The notes under the pieces are model-generated. The model was not told where the DNA came from and did no database searches. It saw only the letters and a program-made list of their open reading frames with translations. The position numbers were made by a program, and so were the translations under genes. Positions 48,650 to 57,394 of a stretch of DNA of 64,000 bases are shown piece by piece. Source of the DNA: Sphingomicrobium sediminis (GTDB taxonomy: Bacteria; Pseudomonadota; Alphaproteobacteria; Sphingomonadales; Sphingomonadaceae); NCBI RefSeq assembly GCF_023805295.1, contig NZ_JAMSHT010000001.1:1488001-1552000 (forward strand), in the 5' to 3' direction. Each line of letters opens with the position of its first letter. The stretch's first letter is position 1.

Positions 48650-49141
48650 ATGAAGCATCAACTCATCATCACGGGCGCGCTGGCGCTCGCGCTCGGCGCC
48701 TGCGGGGGCGGCACCGAAGAAGCCGCGCCGGCTGAAGAAGAAGCGGTCGCGGAATCGCTGACGCCCGGTGCCTACGAACTCACGCTTACGACGACGTCGA
48801 TCTCGAGCACCGACGGCACCGACCCGGCGACAGCGCTGACGATGGACGATGTCGTCCAGCGCAACATCTGTATCGGCGAGGATGGCCAGCTGCCGGCCAC
48901 TGCCCTGCTGGAAGACGGCGATACGTGCGAGCTCGACAGCGACCGCGCCCGCCGCGGTCGCATCACCCAGGCTCTGACCTGCACCCGTGAAGGCAATGGC
49001 AACCTCAACCTCCAGGTCGAGGGCGACTTCACTGCCGACAGCATCGAGGGCACGGTTCGCACCGGCACCTACTTCCCGGGCGCTGGCGACTATCAGCTGG
49101 CGCAGGCATTCGCCGCGACGCGCACCGGCGATTGCAGCTAA
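48650..49141 (+). CDS. DUF3617-like lipoprotein (copy 4)
   Basis: A 163-residue precursor with lipobox ALGAC. A short acidic linker leads into LTPGAYELTLTTTSISST, then RNICIGEDGQLPATALLEDGD, TCELDSDRARRGRI and the closing RTGDCS. It is the most diverged copy and lacks the longer mid-insert of the others. AAGGAGAGG precedes the ATG. A strong terminator ends the unit. Confidence 0.7.
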   Translation: MKHQLIITGALALALGACGGGTEEAAPAEEEAVAESLTPGAYELTLTTTSISSTDGTDPATALTMDDVVQRNICIGEDGQLPATALLEDGDTCELDSDRARRGRITQALTCTREGNGNLNLQVEGDFTADSIEGTVRTGTYFPGAGDYQLAQAFAATRTGDCS

Positions 49142-49174
49142 GCCTGCTCGGGGCTTCGGCCTCGACCCAATAAA

Positions 49175-49212
49175 GAACGGGCCCGGTTTTGACGCCGGGC
49201 CCGTTCCTTTTT
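49175..49212. terminator. Bidirectional terminator between the DUF3617 cluster and the carbonic anhydrase operon
   Basis: GAACGGGCCCGG and CCGGGCCCGTTC form a perfect 12-bp stem with an 8-base loop. CTTTTT follows rightward, and TTTATT leftward. Confidence 0.9.
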
Positions 49213-49230
49213 CAAAGCTAATGGTCCGCC

Positions 49231-49971
49231 TTATTCAGGAGCGACCACCAAGCGGTTGCCGGTCGGCTGGATCGAGCGCGCCGTATCGCCGCCCAGCGCA
49301 GCGCGGATCGCCGCAATCTGCTCGGCGCTGGCTTCCACCGGCTCGGCCACGACATGCCAGTTCACGCCCTCGCTGCACGGCGGCGTGGTAAGCGACCCCA
49401 TGTAGCGATAGACGTCGAGATCATCAGGCAGCATGCCTTCGGTATCGACCGTCACGCTAGTACCGTCGCCCATGTTGACCGCAGCGACGAGGGTGTCGAG
49501 CGCGTCATTCCCATCGCCGACTTCATAGAGCACGCCCAGCACGCCCAGCTCGCCTTCATCCGTGGCATGGACGAAATGCGCGACCAGCGGCTGGCGCTCG
49601 CCGTCGATGGCATGTTCGGCCGGGGTGTGGAAATGCACCTGGATCAGGTTGAAGTCCTTGCCGCCCGAATTCATGCCGTAGCCAGGCGCGAAGTCGACCT
49701 GCACCTTTTCCTCACCCAGCGCGACCGTGCCCGGCGCATCGCCGAAATTCACGTCGAGCTCGACATTGCCGCGCGCCTTGGCGGTGGCAAGGTCGATGGG
49801 CGACTGCATCAGGCCGGCATCGCACATGCCATATTCGGTGCTGATCAGGCTCCAGCGTTCATCGGTCACGCCGTCGCCGAAATTCCAGTCCTTGCCGGGC
49901 TTTTCCTGCGCCAGCGCCGGGGTCGCAATCATGGCGCACGCAGCGGCGGCACCCAAAAGCTTGGTCATCAT
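49231..49971 (-). CDS. Periplasmic alpha-type carbonic anhydrase
   Basis: A 246-residue precursor that interconverts CO2 and bicarbonate outside the cytoplasm. A signal peptide (residues 1-21, cleavage after ALA) precedes the alpha-CA fold (DWNFG, then GLMQSPIDL). The zinc ligands H113 and H115 lie in QVHFHTPAEH and H132 in LVAHFVH; the Thr-199-like region is SLTTPPCSEGVNW. The Cys in MCDAG and PPCS probably form the usual disulfide. The ATG overlaps the TerC-type stop as ATGA and has AGGAGA upstream. Confidence 0.95.
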   Translation of the reverse strand: MMTKLLGAAAACAMIATPALAQEKPGKDWNFGDGVTDERWSLISTEYGMCDAGLMQSPIDLATAKARGNVELDVNFGDAPGTVALGEEKVQVDFAPGYGMNSGGKDFNLIQVHFHTPAEHAIDGERQPLVAHFVHATDEGELGVLGVLYEVGDGNDALDTLVAAVNMGDGTSVTVDTEGMLPDDLDVYRYMGSLTTPPCSEGVNWHVVAEPVEASAEQIAAIRAALGGDTARSIQPTGNRLVVAPE

Positions 49972-51017
49972 GTCAAATTCTCCTGTTGAGTATTGGTCGT
50001 GAAATTCTGCCCCCCGGCATTCGGTTCGGCAGGCCACTCCTCTTCCTCCTCGCCTCTCGTTTTCCAGAGCGAGTAGAGGATGCCTGCGGTGATGAGCGCG
50101 AAAGTGACGGCCAGGCTGATCCAGGCCGGGAACTTGTCCCCGCCCAGAACGAAGTCGGCGACGAAGATTTTCGAGCCGATGAAAACCAGCACGGCCGCCA
50201 GCGCATATTTGAGATAATGGAAACGGTGGATCATCGCCGCGAGCGCGAAATAGAGCGCGCGCAGGCCAAGGATCGCGAAGATGTTCGAGGTATAGACGAT
50301 GAACGTGTCGGTCGTGATGGCAAAGATCGCCGGCACGCTGTCGACCGCAAAGACGAGATCGGCAATGTTGATGACGACCAGCGCCAGCAGGAGCGGCGTC
50401 GCCGCGCGGACGACCTTGCCCGTCTTCTCGTCCTTCACCTTTACCAGGAATTTCTGGCCGTGCAGTTCGGGCGTCACCCGCATGTGGGTGGAGATCCAGC
50501 GCACCGCGGGGTTCTTGCCGACATCCATCGGCTCATCGCCCGCAAAGGACATCTTGATGCCCGTCACAATTAGGAAGGCGGCAAAGAGGTAGAGGACCCA
50601 ATAGGCTTCCGCCAGAAGCGCTGCGCCGCCGGCAATCATCAGGCCGCGCAGCACGATCACCGCCATGATGCCCCAGAGCAGGGCGCGATATTGGTATTTG
50701 GGCGGGATCGAGAAGTAGGTGAAAATAAGGCTGATCACGAAAACGTTGTCGATCGACAGCGCCTTCTCGATGAAGAAGCCGGTATAATATTCCATGCCCG
50801 ACTGGGCGCCGCGCTCGAACCAGACCCAGACGCCGAACAGCATCGCGCAGCCGATATAGAAGGCGCTGAGCTTCAGGCTCTCGGCAATGCCCAGTTCCTT
50901 GTCTTCCTTGTTGAGGAAGCCCAAATCGAACGCGGTCAGCGCGACGACGATGATCAGGAACACCGCCCAGAACCAGACGGGTGTGCCGAGCCAGTCGGCA
51001 ATCAGGAATTCAGGCAT
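49968..51017 (-). CDS. TerC/Alx-family membrane protein
   Basis: A 349-residue integral membrane protein with about nine helices. Landmarks are IEKALSIDNVFVISLIFTYF, with the Asp-Asn pair of the family, and VFAVDSVPAIFAITTDTFIV. Alx in E. coli is induced at alkaline pH and exports Mn2+; other TerC proteins load Mn into exported enzymes. A short charged cytoplasmic tail (TRGEEEEEW) ends the protein. The ATG overlaps nhaA by 8 bases. The longer frame upstream lies within nhaA and is rejected. Confidence 0.93.
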   Translation of the reverse strand: MPEFLIADWLGTPVWFWAVFLIIVVALTAFDLGFLNKEDKELGIAESLKLSAFYIGCAMLFGVWVWFERGAQSGMEYYTGFFIEKALSIDNVFVISLIFTYFSIPPKYQYRALLWGIMAVIVLRGLMIAGGAALLAEAYWVLYLFAAFLIVTGIKMSFAGDEPMDVGKNPAVRWISTHMRVTPELHGQKFLVKVKDEKTGKVVRAATPLLLALVVINIADLVFAVDSVPAIFAITTDTFIVYTSNIFAILGLRALYFALAAMIHRFHYLKYALAAVLVFIGSKIFVADFVLGGDKFPAWISLAVTFALITAGILYSLWKTRGEEEEEWPAEPNAGGQNFTTNTQQENLT

Positions 51018-52209
51018 TGGCAAGTTCCTTGGGGGCCGACTGCGCCGCGTTGGGCAGCGCTGACTTGAGGAGGAAATATCCGGCCAGCGCGGCGACGAGC
51101 GATCCCGACAGGACACCGATCTTGACCTGGTTGACCAGCGCCGGATCGGCGAAGGCCAGATTGCCGATGAACAGGCTCATGGTGAAACCGATCGCGGCGA
51201 GCAGGCTCATCGCGTGCAGCTGCCGGAAGTTCATGCCTTCGGGCATGCTGGTGATCCCGCTCTTGATGGCGACCCAGCCCAATCCGAAGATACCGACCTG
51301 CTTGCCGATAAGGAGGCCGAGCGCGATGCCAAGCGGCAGCGGCGCGAGCATGTCGGACAGCGCCACGCCGGTGAAATCCACCCCGGCATTGGCGAAGCCG
51401 AAAATCGGAATGATCAGGAAGGCGACATAATAATGGAGGGCGTGCTCCATACGGATGAGCGGCTCCTGACCGCGCGCCTTCAGGGGGATCATCATCGCTG
51501 CGGCGACGCCGGCCAAAGTGGCATGGACGCCCGACTTCAGGACGAAGACCCACAGGATCACGGTCAGCAGGACGTAGGGCCAGCTATCGGCAACCCGCGC
51601 GCGATTGAGCGCGAACATCGCCGCCAGCGTCACGGCACCGCCGATCAGCATGTCGGTGGCCACGCTCTCGGTATAGAAGAGCGCAATGACCGTGATCGCA
51701 CCGATATCGTCGATCACCGCCACTGCCAGTAGTGTCGCCTTCAACGCCACCGGCACACGGCTGCCGAGCAAGGCCAGCACGCCCAATGCAAAGGCGATGT
51801 CGGTCGCAGCCGGGATTGCCCAGCCGCGCAGCGTTTCAGGATCGCCCCAGTTCAACGCGGCGAAAATTGCCGCCGGCAGCGCCATCCCGCCAATCGCCAT
51901 GATCAGCGGCAGCGATGCCTTGCGCCAGCTCGACAATTGGCCGGTCAGGATTTCGCGTTTCACCTCGAGGCCGACGAGGAAAAAGAAGACGGCCATCAGG
52001 CCATCGTTGATCCAGAGGATGAGCGGCTTGTCGATGACCGCGCCGCCAATGCCCGCGACGACGGGAAGAGCTAGCCAGTCGCGATAGAGCGGCGCGAGCG
52101 GGGAATTGGCGACGACCACCGCCAGCAGGGCGGCACCCATCAACAGGATACCGCCGGCACTTTCCTTTTGCAGGAAGTCGCGCAAGGCGGGGGCGATCGC
52201 GGTTACCAT
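51010..52209 (-). CDS. nhaA: Na+/H+ antiporter NhaA
   Basis: A 399-residue, 12-helix antiporter that expels Na+ (or Li+) in exchange for H+, most active at alkaline pH. The family signature is clear: GLEVKREILTGQLSSWRKA near residue 70, then PAATDIAFALGVLALLG and AVIDDIGAITVIALFYT, which carry the paired Asp residues of the transport site (DD near residue 165). It is the first gene of an operon with the TerC/Alx-type gene and the carbonic anhydrase. Confidence 0.97.
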   Translation of the reverse strand: MVTAIAPALRDFLQKESAGGILLMGAALLAVVVANSPLAPLYRDWLALPVVAGIGGAVIDKPLILWINDGLMAVFFFLVGLEVKREILTGQLSSWRKASLPLIMAIGGMALPAAIFAALNWGDPETLRGWAIPAATDIAFALGVLALLGSRVPVALKATLLAVAVIDDIGAITVIALFYTESVATDMLIGGAVTLAAMFALNRARVADSWPYVLLTVILWVFVLKSGVHATLAGVAAAMMIPLKARGQEPLIRMEHALHYYVAFLIIPIFGFANAGVDFTGVALSDMLAPLPLGIALGLLIGKQVGIFGLGWVAIKSGITSMPEGMNFRQLHAMSLLAAIGFTMSLFIGNLAFADPALVNQVKIGVLSGSLVAALAGYFLLKSALPNAAQSAPKELANA

Positions 52210-52338
52210 ATGAAATCCCTGTTTCTTCGTGTTCCGACCCCGCGACGTGTCCGCGAAGTCATCTTTTCATGATGGGGCAGAAGGGTGGGACGGGTGGCCA
52301 GAGGGATCGGCCGCCCGCCCCGGAATGTCGCCGGCGCG

Positions 52339-52506
52339 TCAGCGCCCGCGATGCGTCAAGCGGTGCAAGATGTCCTTGGCGCGCAGCTTCAATTTTTTGA
52401 GGCGCGATATCTCGAGATCATCGGGACGCTTGCGCTTCTGTTCATCGCGCAGGCGCTCGTCGATCCGCTGGTGGATCTCCGTCATGCGATACATGCGGGC
52501 CGTCAT
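52339..52506 (-). CDS. YdcH-family (DUF465) small protein
   Basis: A 55-residue helical, very basic protein. The start MTARMYRMTEIHQRIDERLR is followed by DEQKRKRPDDLEISRLKKLK, the typical DUF465 pattern of a helical hairpin, and then LRAKDILHRLTHRGR. AGGAG sits eight bases before the ATG. The family is widespread in alphaproteobacteria and uncharacterised. Easily missed because it is short. It lies between nhaA and an NTF2-like gene and ends 129 bases from the nhaA start. Confidence 0.85.
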   Translation of the reverse strand: MTARMYRMTEIHQRIDERLRDEQKRKRPDDLEISRLKKLKLRAKDILHRLTHRGR

Positions 52507-52744
52507 ATTCAGTCTCCTCAGACAACATCGTTCAAATGTTGATCGGAGAACCGATGCGAGTTTTCGCGGCCTTCAATGCGGGGGAGGGAATAGGCCAGTC
52601 GGTTTTTCGCATCGGTTCTTCCGATACGGTCCGACATCACGAGCGCTTGTCATCTGCGCCCGCCAGAGGGGCCCGGTCCGTTGGCAATATAACTAGGCAA
52701 TGCGGGTTTGGGTTCCAGCATGGACCAAAGCAGGTAGAGCTGTG

Positions 52745-53245
52745 CTAGCGCGGCTCGTCGTGCGCGGCCCACATGTCGTGGCTCATCCGCCAGACGCCAT
52801 CCTCGCCGCGCTTCCAGACGATGACATAACGTCCCGAAAAGGCCTGCACCTCTTCACTGCCTGTAGCGCGCGTGGCGCCGCGATAGATGCCATGGTCGAT
52901 CGCGATATCACCCTCGATATCGAGACCATGGGTGACCGTCTCGTGGCGCACGACCTCGAACCGGTCCGAAGGCTGCCAATAGGCCGCCAGTGCCTCGCGC
53001 CCGATGATCGGATCGCGCGCGCCTGCGATAGCGACGGCATCGTCGGTATAGATGTCGAGCAGCGCATCGAGGTCGCCGGCCACATAAGCGGCGGAGAAGG
53101 CCCTGGCCTGGGCGGCAATGGCCGAGCGCGCTGCAGTCTCGGTGTCGGTAGTTGGCGTTGCGGTTAGCGAATCAGCGGCGCCCTTCGCCGACAAGCCCAC
53201 CTGTCCGAAGCTCAGCAGCAATGCCGCAAGTCCAATGCTCATCAT
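52745..53245 (-). CDS. Exported NTF2-like (DUF4440) protein
   Basis: A 166-residue precursor. A signal segment (IGLAALLLSFGQVGLSA) precedes the fold: ARAFSAAYVAGDLDALLDIY, TDDAVAIAG and GREALAAYW, then VIVWKRGEDGVWRMSHDMW. Such proteins resemble steroid isomerase-like or SnoaL-like pockets, but catalysis is unproven. GGAGG precedes two consecutive ATGs (53245 and 53242), either of which may serve. Confidence 0.75.
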   Translation of the reverse strand: MMSIGLAALLLSFGQVGLSAKGAADSLTATPTTDTETAARSAIAAQARAFSAAYVAGDLDALLDIYTDDAVAIAGARDPIIGREALAAYWQPSDRFEVVRHETVTHGLDIEGDIAIDHGIYRGATRATGSEEVQAFSGRYVIVWKRGEDGVWRMSHDMWAAHDEPR

Positions 53246-53511
53246 TATTCCCTCCCGCGCATTCCTTGCGGCAATATCCAAGCCGCTCGGCACGCATAAG
53301 TATAGTGCTTTCGATGCCACAATTGCGACGCTGCAATGCAGCATCTAGAGCGCGCACAGAGGGGGCCGAATCCTGCTCCATTTCGGGACCGAATTTTCCA
53401 CAGATTTTTTTGCCCCGCTAAAAGCCCGAAAGCGCGTCAAAAATTCGGTAACCAACCATTAATTTTTGCCTGAGTTGCAAAAAAGACTCTTGTGTTGCGA
53501 ATGGCCTTCGA

Positions 53512-53559
53512 CCACTATCCCTAGTGTTACGGCAGCACACGCCCCGCAAGATATAGCGA
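53512..53559 (+). promoter_or_regulatory. Candidate NrdR box pair before nrdA (within the 509-base gap 53246-53754)
   Basis: CACTATCCCTAGTG (53513-53526) is a palindrome with 5-base arms. CGCAAGATATAGCG (53545-53558) is a looser one, and the two centres are 32 bp apart (three helical turns). Tandem 16-bp boxes with 15-16 bp spacers are the known pattern for the ribonucleotide reductase repressor NrdR. A TTGTGT/TTGCGA about 15-20 bases before the first box could be a -35 element. The remainder of the gap holds AT-rich stretches (53390-53490) and a long leader, and I see no further gene. Confidence 0.6.
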
Positions 53560-53704
53560 TTGGGGCCGGGAATCCCTATTTCCGGCATGAGGATGGCTGT
53601 GCGTAACGGGGATGCTGGGGATAAGCGATTCAAATGACTCGATTTTCCCTGTCCATAAGGTCCTTCTGGGGGTAGAAGCGGGGCCTGAACAGAACAAGAA
53701 CATC

Positions 53705-53724
53705 GGACCGATTCGGATCGGTCC
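53705..53724 (+). other. Leader hairpin before nrdA
   Basis: GGACCGAT and ATCGGTCC form a perfect 8-bp stem with a 4-base loop, ending 30 bases before the nrdA start. No T-run follows. It may affect mRNA stability or ribosome access. Confidence 0.5.
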
Positions 53725-53754
53725 CAGGACGGTAGGAAAAAGGGGAGCATGATC

Positions 53755-55617
53755 ATGGATCTTTCGAGCTCGAGCGAAGTCACTGCAGACGACGTCGTCG
53801 TCCAGGATTCGAAGAAGGTTCACGAACGTCGATTCAAGATCGAGACCGATGCTTCGCGCGATGCCAAGCTGACCGAGTTCGGCAAGGCGACGCTCGAAGA
53901 TCGCTACCTCCTGCCGGGCGAAACCTATCAGGATCTCTTCGCCCGCGTCGCGGCGGCCTATGCCGACGACCAGGCGCATGCGCAGCGTCTCTATGATGCG
54001 ATCTCGAACCTCTGGTTCATGCCCGCCACGCCGGTTCTTTCGAACGGCGGCACCGGTCGCGGCCTGCCGATCAGCTGCTATCTCAACAGCGTCGACGACA
54101 GCCTCGACGGCATTGTCGGCACATGGAACGAGAATGTCTGGCTCGCCTCCAAGGGCGGCGGCATCGGCACCTATTGGGGCAGCGTGCGCGGCATTGGCGA
54201 ACCCGTTGGCCTCAACGGCAAGACCAGCGGCATCATCCCCTTCGTTCGCGTGATGGATAGCCTCACGCTCGCCATCAGCCAGGGCTCGCTGCGTCGCGGC
54301 AGCGCCGCCTGCTACATCGATATCCACCATCCGGAGATCGAGGAGTTCCTCGAAATCCGTAAGCCCTCGGGCGACTTCAACCGCAAAGCGCTGAACCTGC
54401 ACCATGGTGTGCTGATCACCGACGAGTTCATGGAAGCGGTTCGCGACGGCACCGATTTCGAACTCAAGTCGCCGCGCGACGGTTCGGTGCGCGGCAGCGT
54501 CAATGCGCGCAGCCTGTTCCAGAAGCTTGTCGAGACCCGCCTGGCCACTGGCGAGCCCTATATCGTCTTCGCCGACACGGTGAACAATTCGATGCCCAAG
54601 CATCATCGCGATCTGGGCCTCAAGGTCTCGACCTCGAACCTGTGCTCGGAAATCACCCTGCCGACCGGCCGCGACCATCTCGGCGCCGACCGCACCGCGG
54701 TCTGCTGCCTGTCGAGCCTCAACCTCGAAACCTGGGACGAGTGGAACGGCAACCACCGCTTCGTCGAGGACGTCATGCGCTTCCTCGACAATGTCCTCTC
54801 CGACTATATCGCCCGCGCGCCCGACGAGATGGCCCGCGCCAAATATAGCGCCGAGCGCGAGCGTTCGGTCGGTCTCGGGGTCATGGGCTTCCACAGCTTC
54901 CTGCAGGCCCGTGGGATCGCCTTCGAAGGCGCCATGGCCAAGAGCTGGAACAACAAGATCTTCAAGCATATCCGCGCGCAGGTCGACGAAGCCTCGATGA
55001 TGCTCGCCAAGGAACGCGGCCCCTGCCCTGACGCTGCCGACATGGGCGCGATGGAGCGCTTCAGCTGCAAGATGGCGATCGCGCCGACCGCGTCGATCTC
55101 GATCATCTGCGGCGGCACCAGCGCCTGCATCGAGCCGATCCCGGCCAACATCTATACGCACAAGACGCTGTCGGGCTCGTTCATCGTAAAGAACAAGTAT
55201 CTCGAGCAGATGCTCGAGGAGAAGTCGAAGAACTCCGACACGATCTGGAACTCGATCCTCGAGAAAGATGGTTCGGTCCAGCACTTGGACTTCCTCAGCG
55301 AGGACGAGAAAGCGGCCTTCCGCACCAGCTTCGAGATCGACCAGCGCTGGCTGCTCGAACTGGCGGGCGACCGCGCGCCGATGATCGACCAGGCGCAGAG
55401 CCTCAACCTCTTCATCCCGGCCGATGTCGACAAGTGGGACCTGTTGATGCTCCACTTCCGCGCCTGGGAGCTCGGCATCAAGTCGCTCTATTACCTGCGC
55501 TCCAAGTCGGTCCAGCGCGCCGGGTTCGCCGGTGGCGTCGAGAAGGACAATACGCCCGAGGCCGCCAAGTACGAGCTGCCCTCGACCGACTATGACGAAT
55601 GCTTGGCGTGCCAGTAA
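53755..55617 (+). CDS. nrdA: Ribonucleoside-diphosphate reductase alpha chain (class I, no ATP cone)
   Basis: NrdA reduces ribonucleotides to deoxyribonucleotides. In the 620-residue protein C108 (PISCYL), the radical Cys region NLCSEI (N295, C297, E299) and C317/C318 are in place, with the C-terminal redox pair CLACQ. There is no N-terminal ATP-cone domain, so the usual dATP activity control is absent from this chain. The specificity site is expected in the dimer helices around residues 115-170. GGGGAG gives a better spacing to the ATG at 53755 than to the ATG at 53749. Confidence 0.97.
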   Translation: MDLSSSSEVTADDVVVQDSKKVHERRFKIETDASRDAKLTEFGKATLEDRYLLPGETYQDLFARVAAAYADDQAHAQRLYDAISNLWFMPATPVLSNGGTGRGLPISCYLNSVDDSLDGIVGTWNENVWLASKGGGIGTYWGSVRGIGEPVGLNGKTSGIIPFVRVMDSLTLAISQGSLRRGSAACYIDIHHPEIEEFLEIRKPSGDFNRKALNLHHGVLITDEFMEAVRDGTDFELKSPRDGSVRGSVNARSLFQKLVETRLATGEPYIVFADTVNNSMPKHHRDLGLKVSTSNLCSEITLPTGRDHLGADRTAVCCLSSLNLETWDEWNGNHRFVEDVMRFLDNVLSDYIARAPDEMARAKYSAERERSVGLGVMGFHSFLQARGIAFEGAMAKSWNNKIFKHIRAQVDEASMMLAKERGPCPDAADMGAMERFSCKMAIAPTASISIICGGTSACIEPIPANIYTHKTLSGSFIVKNKYLEQMLEEKSKNSDTIWNSILEKDGSVQHLDFLSEDEKAAFRTSFEIDQRWLLELAGDRAPMIDQAQSLNLFIPADVDKWDLLMLHFRAWELGIKSLYYLRSKSVQRAGFAGGVEKDNTPEAAKYELPSTDYDECLACQ

Positions 55618-55631
55618 GGGAGGCTTGAACC

Positions 55632-55817
55632 ATGGAAATGCTGCCCATCTTGCTGATCATGTTCGGGGTCATCTTCATCGCTTCGGCGCTGCTGGTCATT
55701 CCCCGCATCGCCGGCATCCCGAAGAAGCACCTCCCCGTCATCCTTGCGGGCGAAGTGGTCGTCGGCCTGATCCTCATCGCCGTCGCGATCTTCCTCCATT
55801 TCTCGCCTGGCGCCTGA
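55632..55817 (+). CDS. Small two-helix membrane protein after nrdA
   Basis: A 61-residue protein: helices over residues 2-23 (MLPILLIMFGVIFIASALLV) and about 33-56 joined by PRIAGIPKKHLP. GGGAGG precedes the ATG by eight bases and the gene lies 14 bases after nrdA, so co-expression is likely. No family is recognised. Confidence 0.7.
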   Translation: MEMLPILLIMFGVIFIASALLVIPRIAGIPKKHLPVILAGEVVVGLILIAVAIFLHFSPGA

Positions 55818-55955
55818 TGGATGGCCGGATCGCGCGCACATAAAAAGAGCGCCGCGGTAACGTCGCCGCGACACTCTCGATTTTGCAAACCCTGTGACGG
55901 GTCAGGACGGCGGCGAGCGAACTACACGCGCGCCCGCCGCGCCCCTGTTGATCAG

Positions 55956-56189
55956 TTACCGGCCTACCGGACCGATGCCTTCCGGAATGCGCGCGCTCGG
56001 TTCGAGATAGACGCGATTGTCGTCGACGCGGTCGACCTGGCTCATCGGAATGCGATGATGCTGGTTGTCCATGGAGTCCGACTTGGTGAGGACAATGTCG
56101 TCATCGTCGATCTTGTCGACGGTCCCGACATGCTGTCCGTTACAGTCGCTGACTTCCATATGTTCCTTGATCTGCATACGTTCGAACAT
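55956..56189 (-). CDS. DUF2171 protein
   Basis: A 77-residue protein of the DUF2171 (PRC-barrel-like) family: IKEHMEVSDCNGQHVGTVD, then KIDDDDIVLTKSDS and the closing YLEPSARIPEGIG. Such proteins are small barrel modules that bind other proteins. AGGAG precedes the ATG by nine bases. It runs against the flanking nrd genes and separates them. Confidence 0.85.
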   Translation of the reverse strand: MFERMQIKEHMEVSDCNGQHVGTVDKIDDDDIVLTKSDSMDNQHHRIPMSQVDRVDDNRVYLEPSARIPEGIGPVGR

Positions 56190-56347
56190 TCTCAAAAACT
56201 CCTACATTCTCAATTCGCTAAACCAACGCACGCAAAGCGCCGCCCGCTCCGCGATCAGGCGCAGTCGAATCACAACTCGTCGCGCCGCGCGCTGCAAAAG
56301 CCTGCGCCCGCGCCTATCTTTGCCGCCTAAGGAAGGAAGAAACCGCC

Positions 56348-57385
56348 ATGTCGCTGCTCGAAGCCCGCAAGACCTACAAGCCGTTCGAATACCCCTGGGC
56401 GTACGACTATTGGAAAAAGCAGCAGCAGGTCCACTGGATGCCCGAAGAGGTGCCGCTGGGCGAGGATTGCCGCGACTGGGCGCAGAAGCTCACCGAGCAT
56501 GAGCGCAACCTGCTGACCCAAATCTTCCGCTTCTTCACGCAGGCCGATGTCGAGGTGCAGGATTGCTACCACGAAAAATATGGCCGCGTGTTCAAGCCGA
56601 CCGAGGTCAAGATGATGCTGGCCGCCTTCTCCAACATGGAGACGATCCACATCGCGGCTTACTCGCACCTGCTCGACACGATCGGCATGCCCGAGAGCGA
56701 ATATTCGGCCTTCCTCCAATATAAGGAGATGGCCGACAAGCACGACTATATGAACGAGTTCGGCGTCGACAATGACGAGGACATCGCCAAGACGCTCGCC
56801 ATGTTCGGCGGCTTCACCGAGGGGCTGCAGCTCTTCGCCTCGTTCGCCATGCTGATGAACTTCCCGCGCTTCAACAAGATGAAGGGCATGGGCCAGATCG
56901 TCAGCTGGTCGGTCCGCGACGAGAGCCTGCACTGCGAAGGCATCATCCGCATGTTCCACGAATTCGTGCGCGAGCGCGATTGCCTCACCAAGTCGGTCAA
57001 GGACGACATTATCGACTGCTGCCAGAAGGTGGTGCGGCTCGAGGACAATTTCATCGACCTCGCCTTCGAAATGGGGCCGGTCGAGGGCATGACCGCCAAG
57101 GATATCAAGCGCTACATCCGCTATATCGCCGACTGGCGCCTCGGGCAGATGGGGTTCAAGCCCATCTACATGGTCGAGGAACATCCCCTCCCCTGGCTCG
57201 CCCCGCTCTTGAACGGCGTCGAGCATGCCAACTTCTTCGAAACCCGCGCGACCGAATATTCGAAGGGCGCGACGAAGGGCGAATGGAACGACGTCTGGGA
57301 CAATTTCGACGCCCGCCAGAAGGCGAAAGTAGCGAACGAGGATGCCGGCGAGGCCGACGAAGCGGATATGTTTGCGGCGGAGTAG
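56348..57385 (+). CDS. nrdB: Ribonucleoside-diphosphate reductase beta chain
   Basis: NrdB provides the radical for NrdA. The 345-residue protein has E98, H101 and the radical Tyr Y105 in METIHIAAYSH, E158 in GGFTEGLQL, and E192/H195 in RDESLHCEG, so all diiron ligands plus Tyr are present and it is a class Ia-type subunit. The acidic C-terminal tail (EADEADMFAAE) is the docking peptide for NrdA. AAGGAAGG precedes the ATG. It is separated from nrdA by 730 bases and a reverse gene. Confidence 0.97.
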   Translation: MSLLEARKTYKPFEYPWAYDYWKKQQQVHWMPEEVPLGEDCRDWAQKLTEHERNLLTQIFRFFTQADVEVQDCYHEKYGRVFKPTEVKMMLAAFSNMETIHIAAYSHLLDTIGMPESEYSAFLQYKEMADKHDYMNEFGVDNDEDIAKTLAMFGGFTEGLQLFASFAMLMNFPRFNKMKGMGQIVSWSVRDESLHCEGIIRMFHEFVRERDCLTKSVKDDIIDCCQKVVRLEDNFIDLAFEMGPVEGMTAKDIKRYIRYIADWRLGQMGFKPIYMVEEHPLPWLAPLLNGVEHANFFETRATEYSKGATKGEWNDVWDNFDARQKAKVANEDAGEADEADMFAAE

Positions 57386-57394
57386 GTCCGGAAT

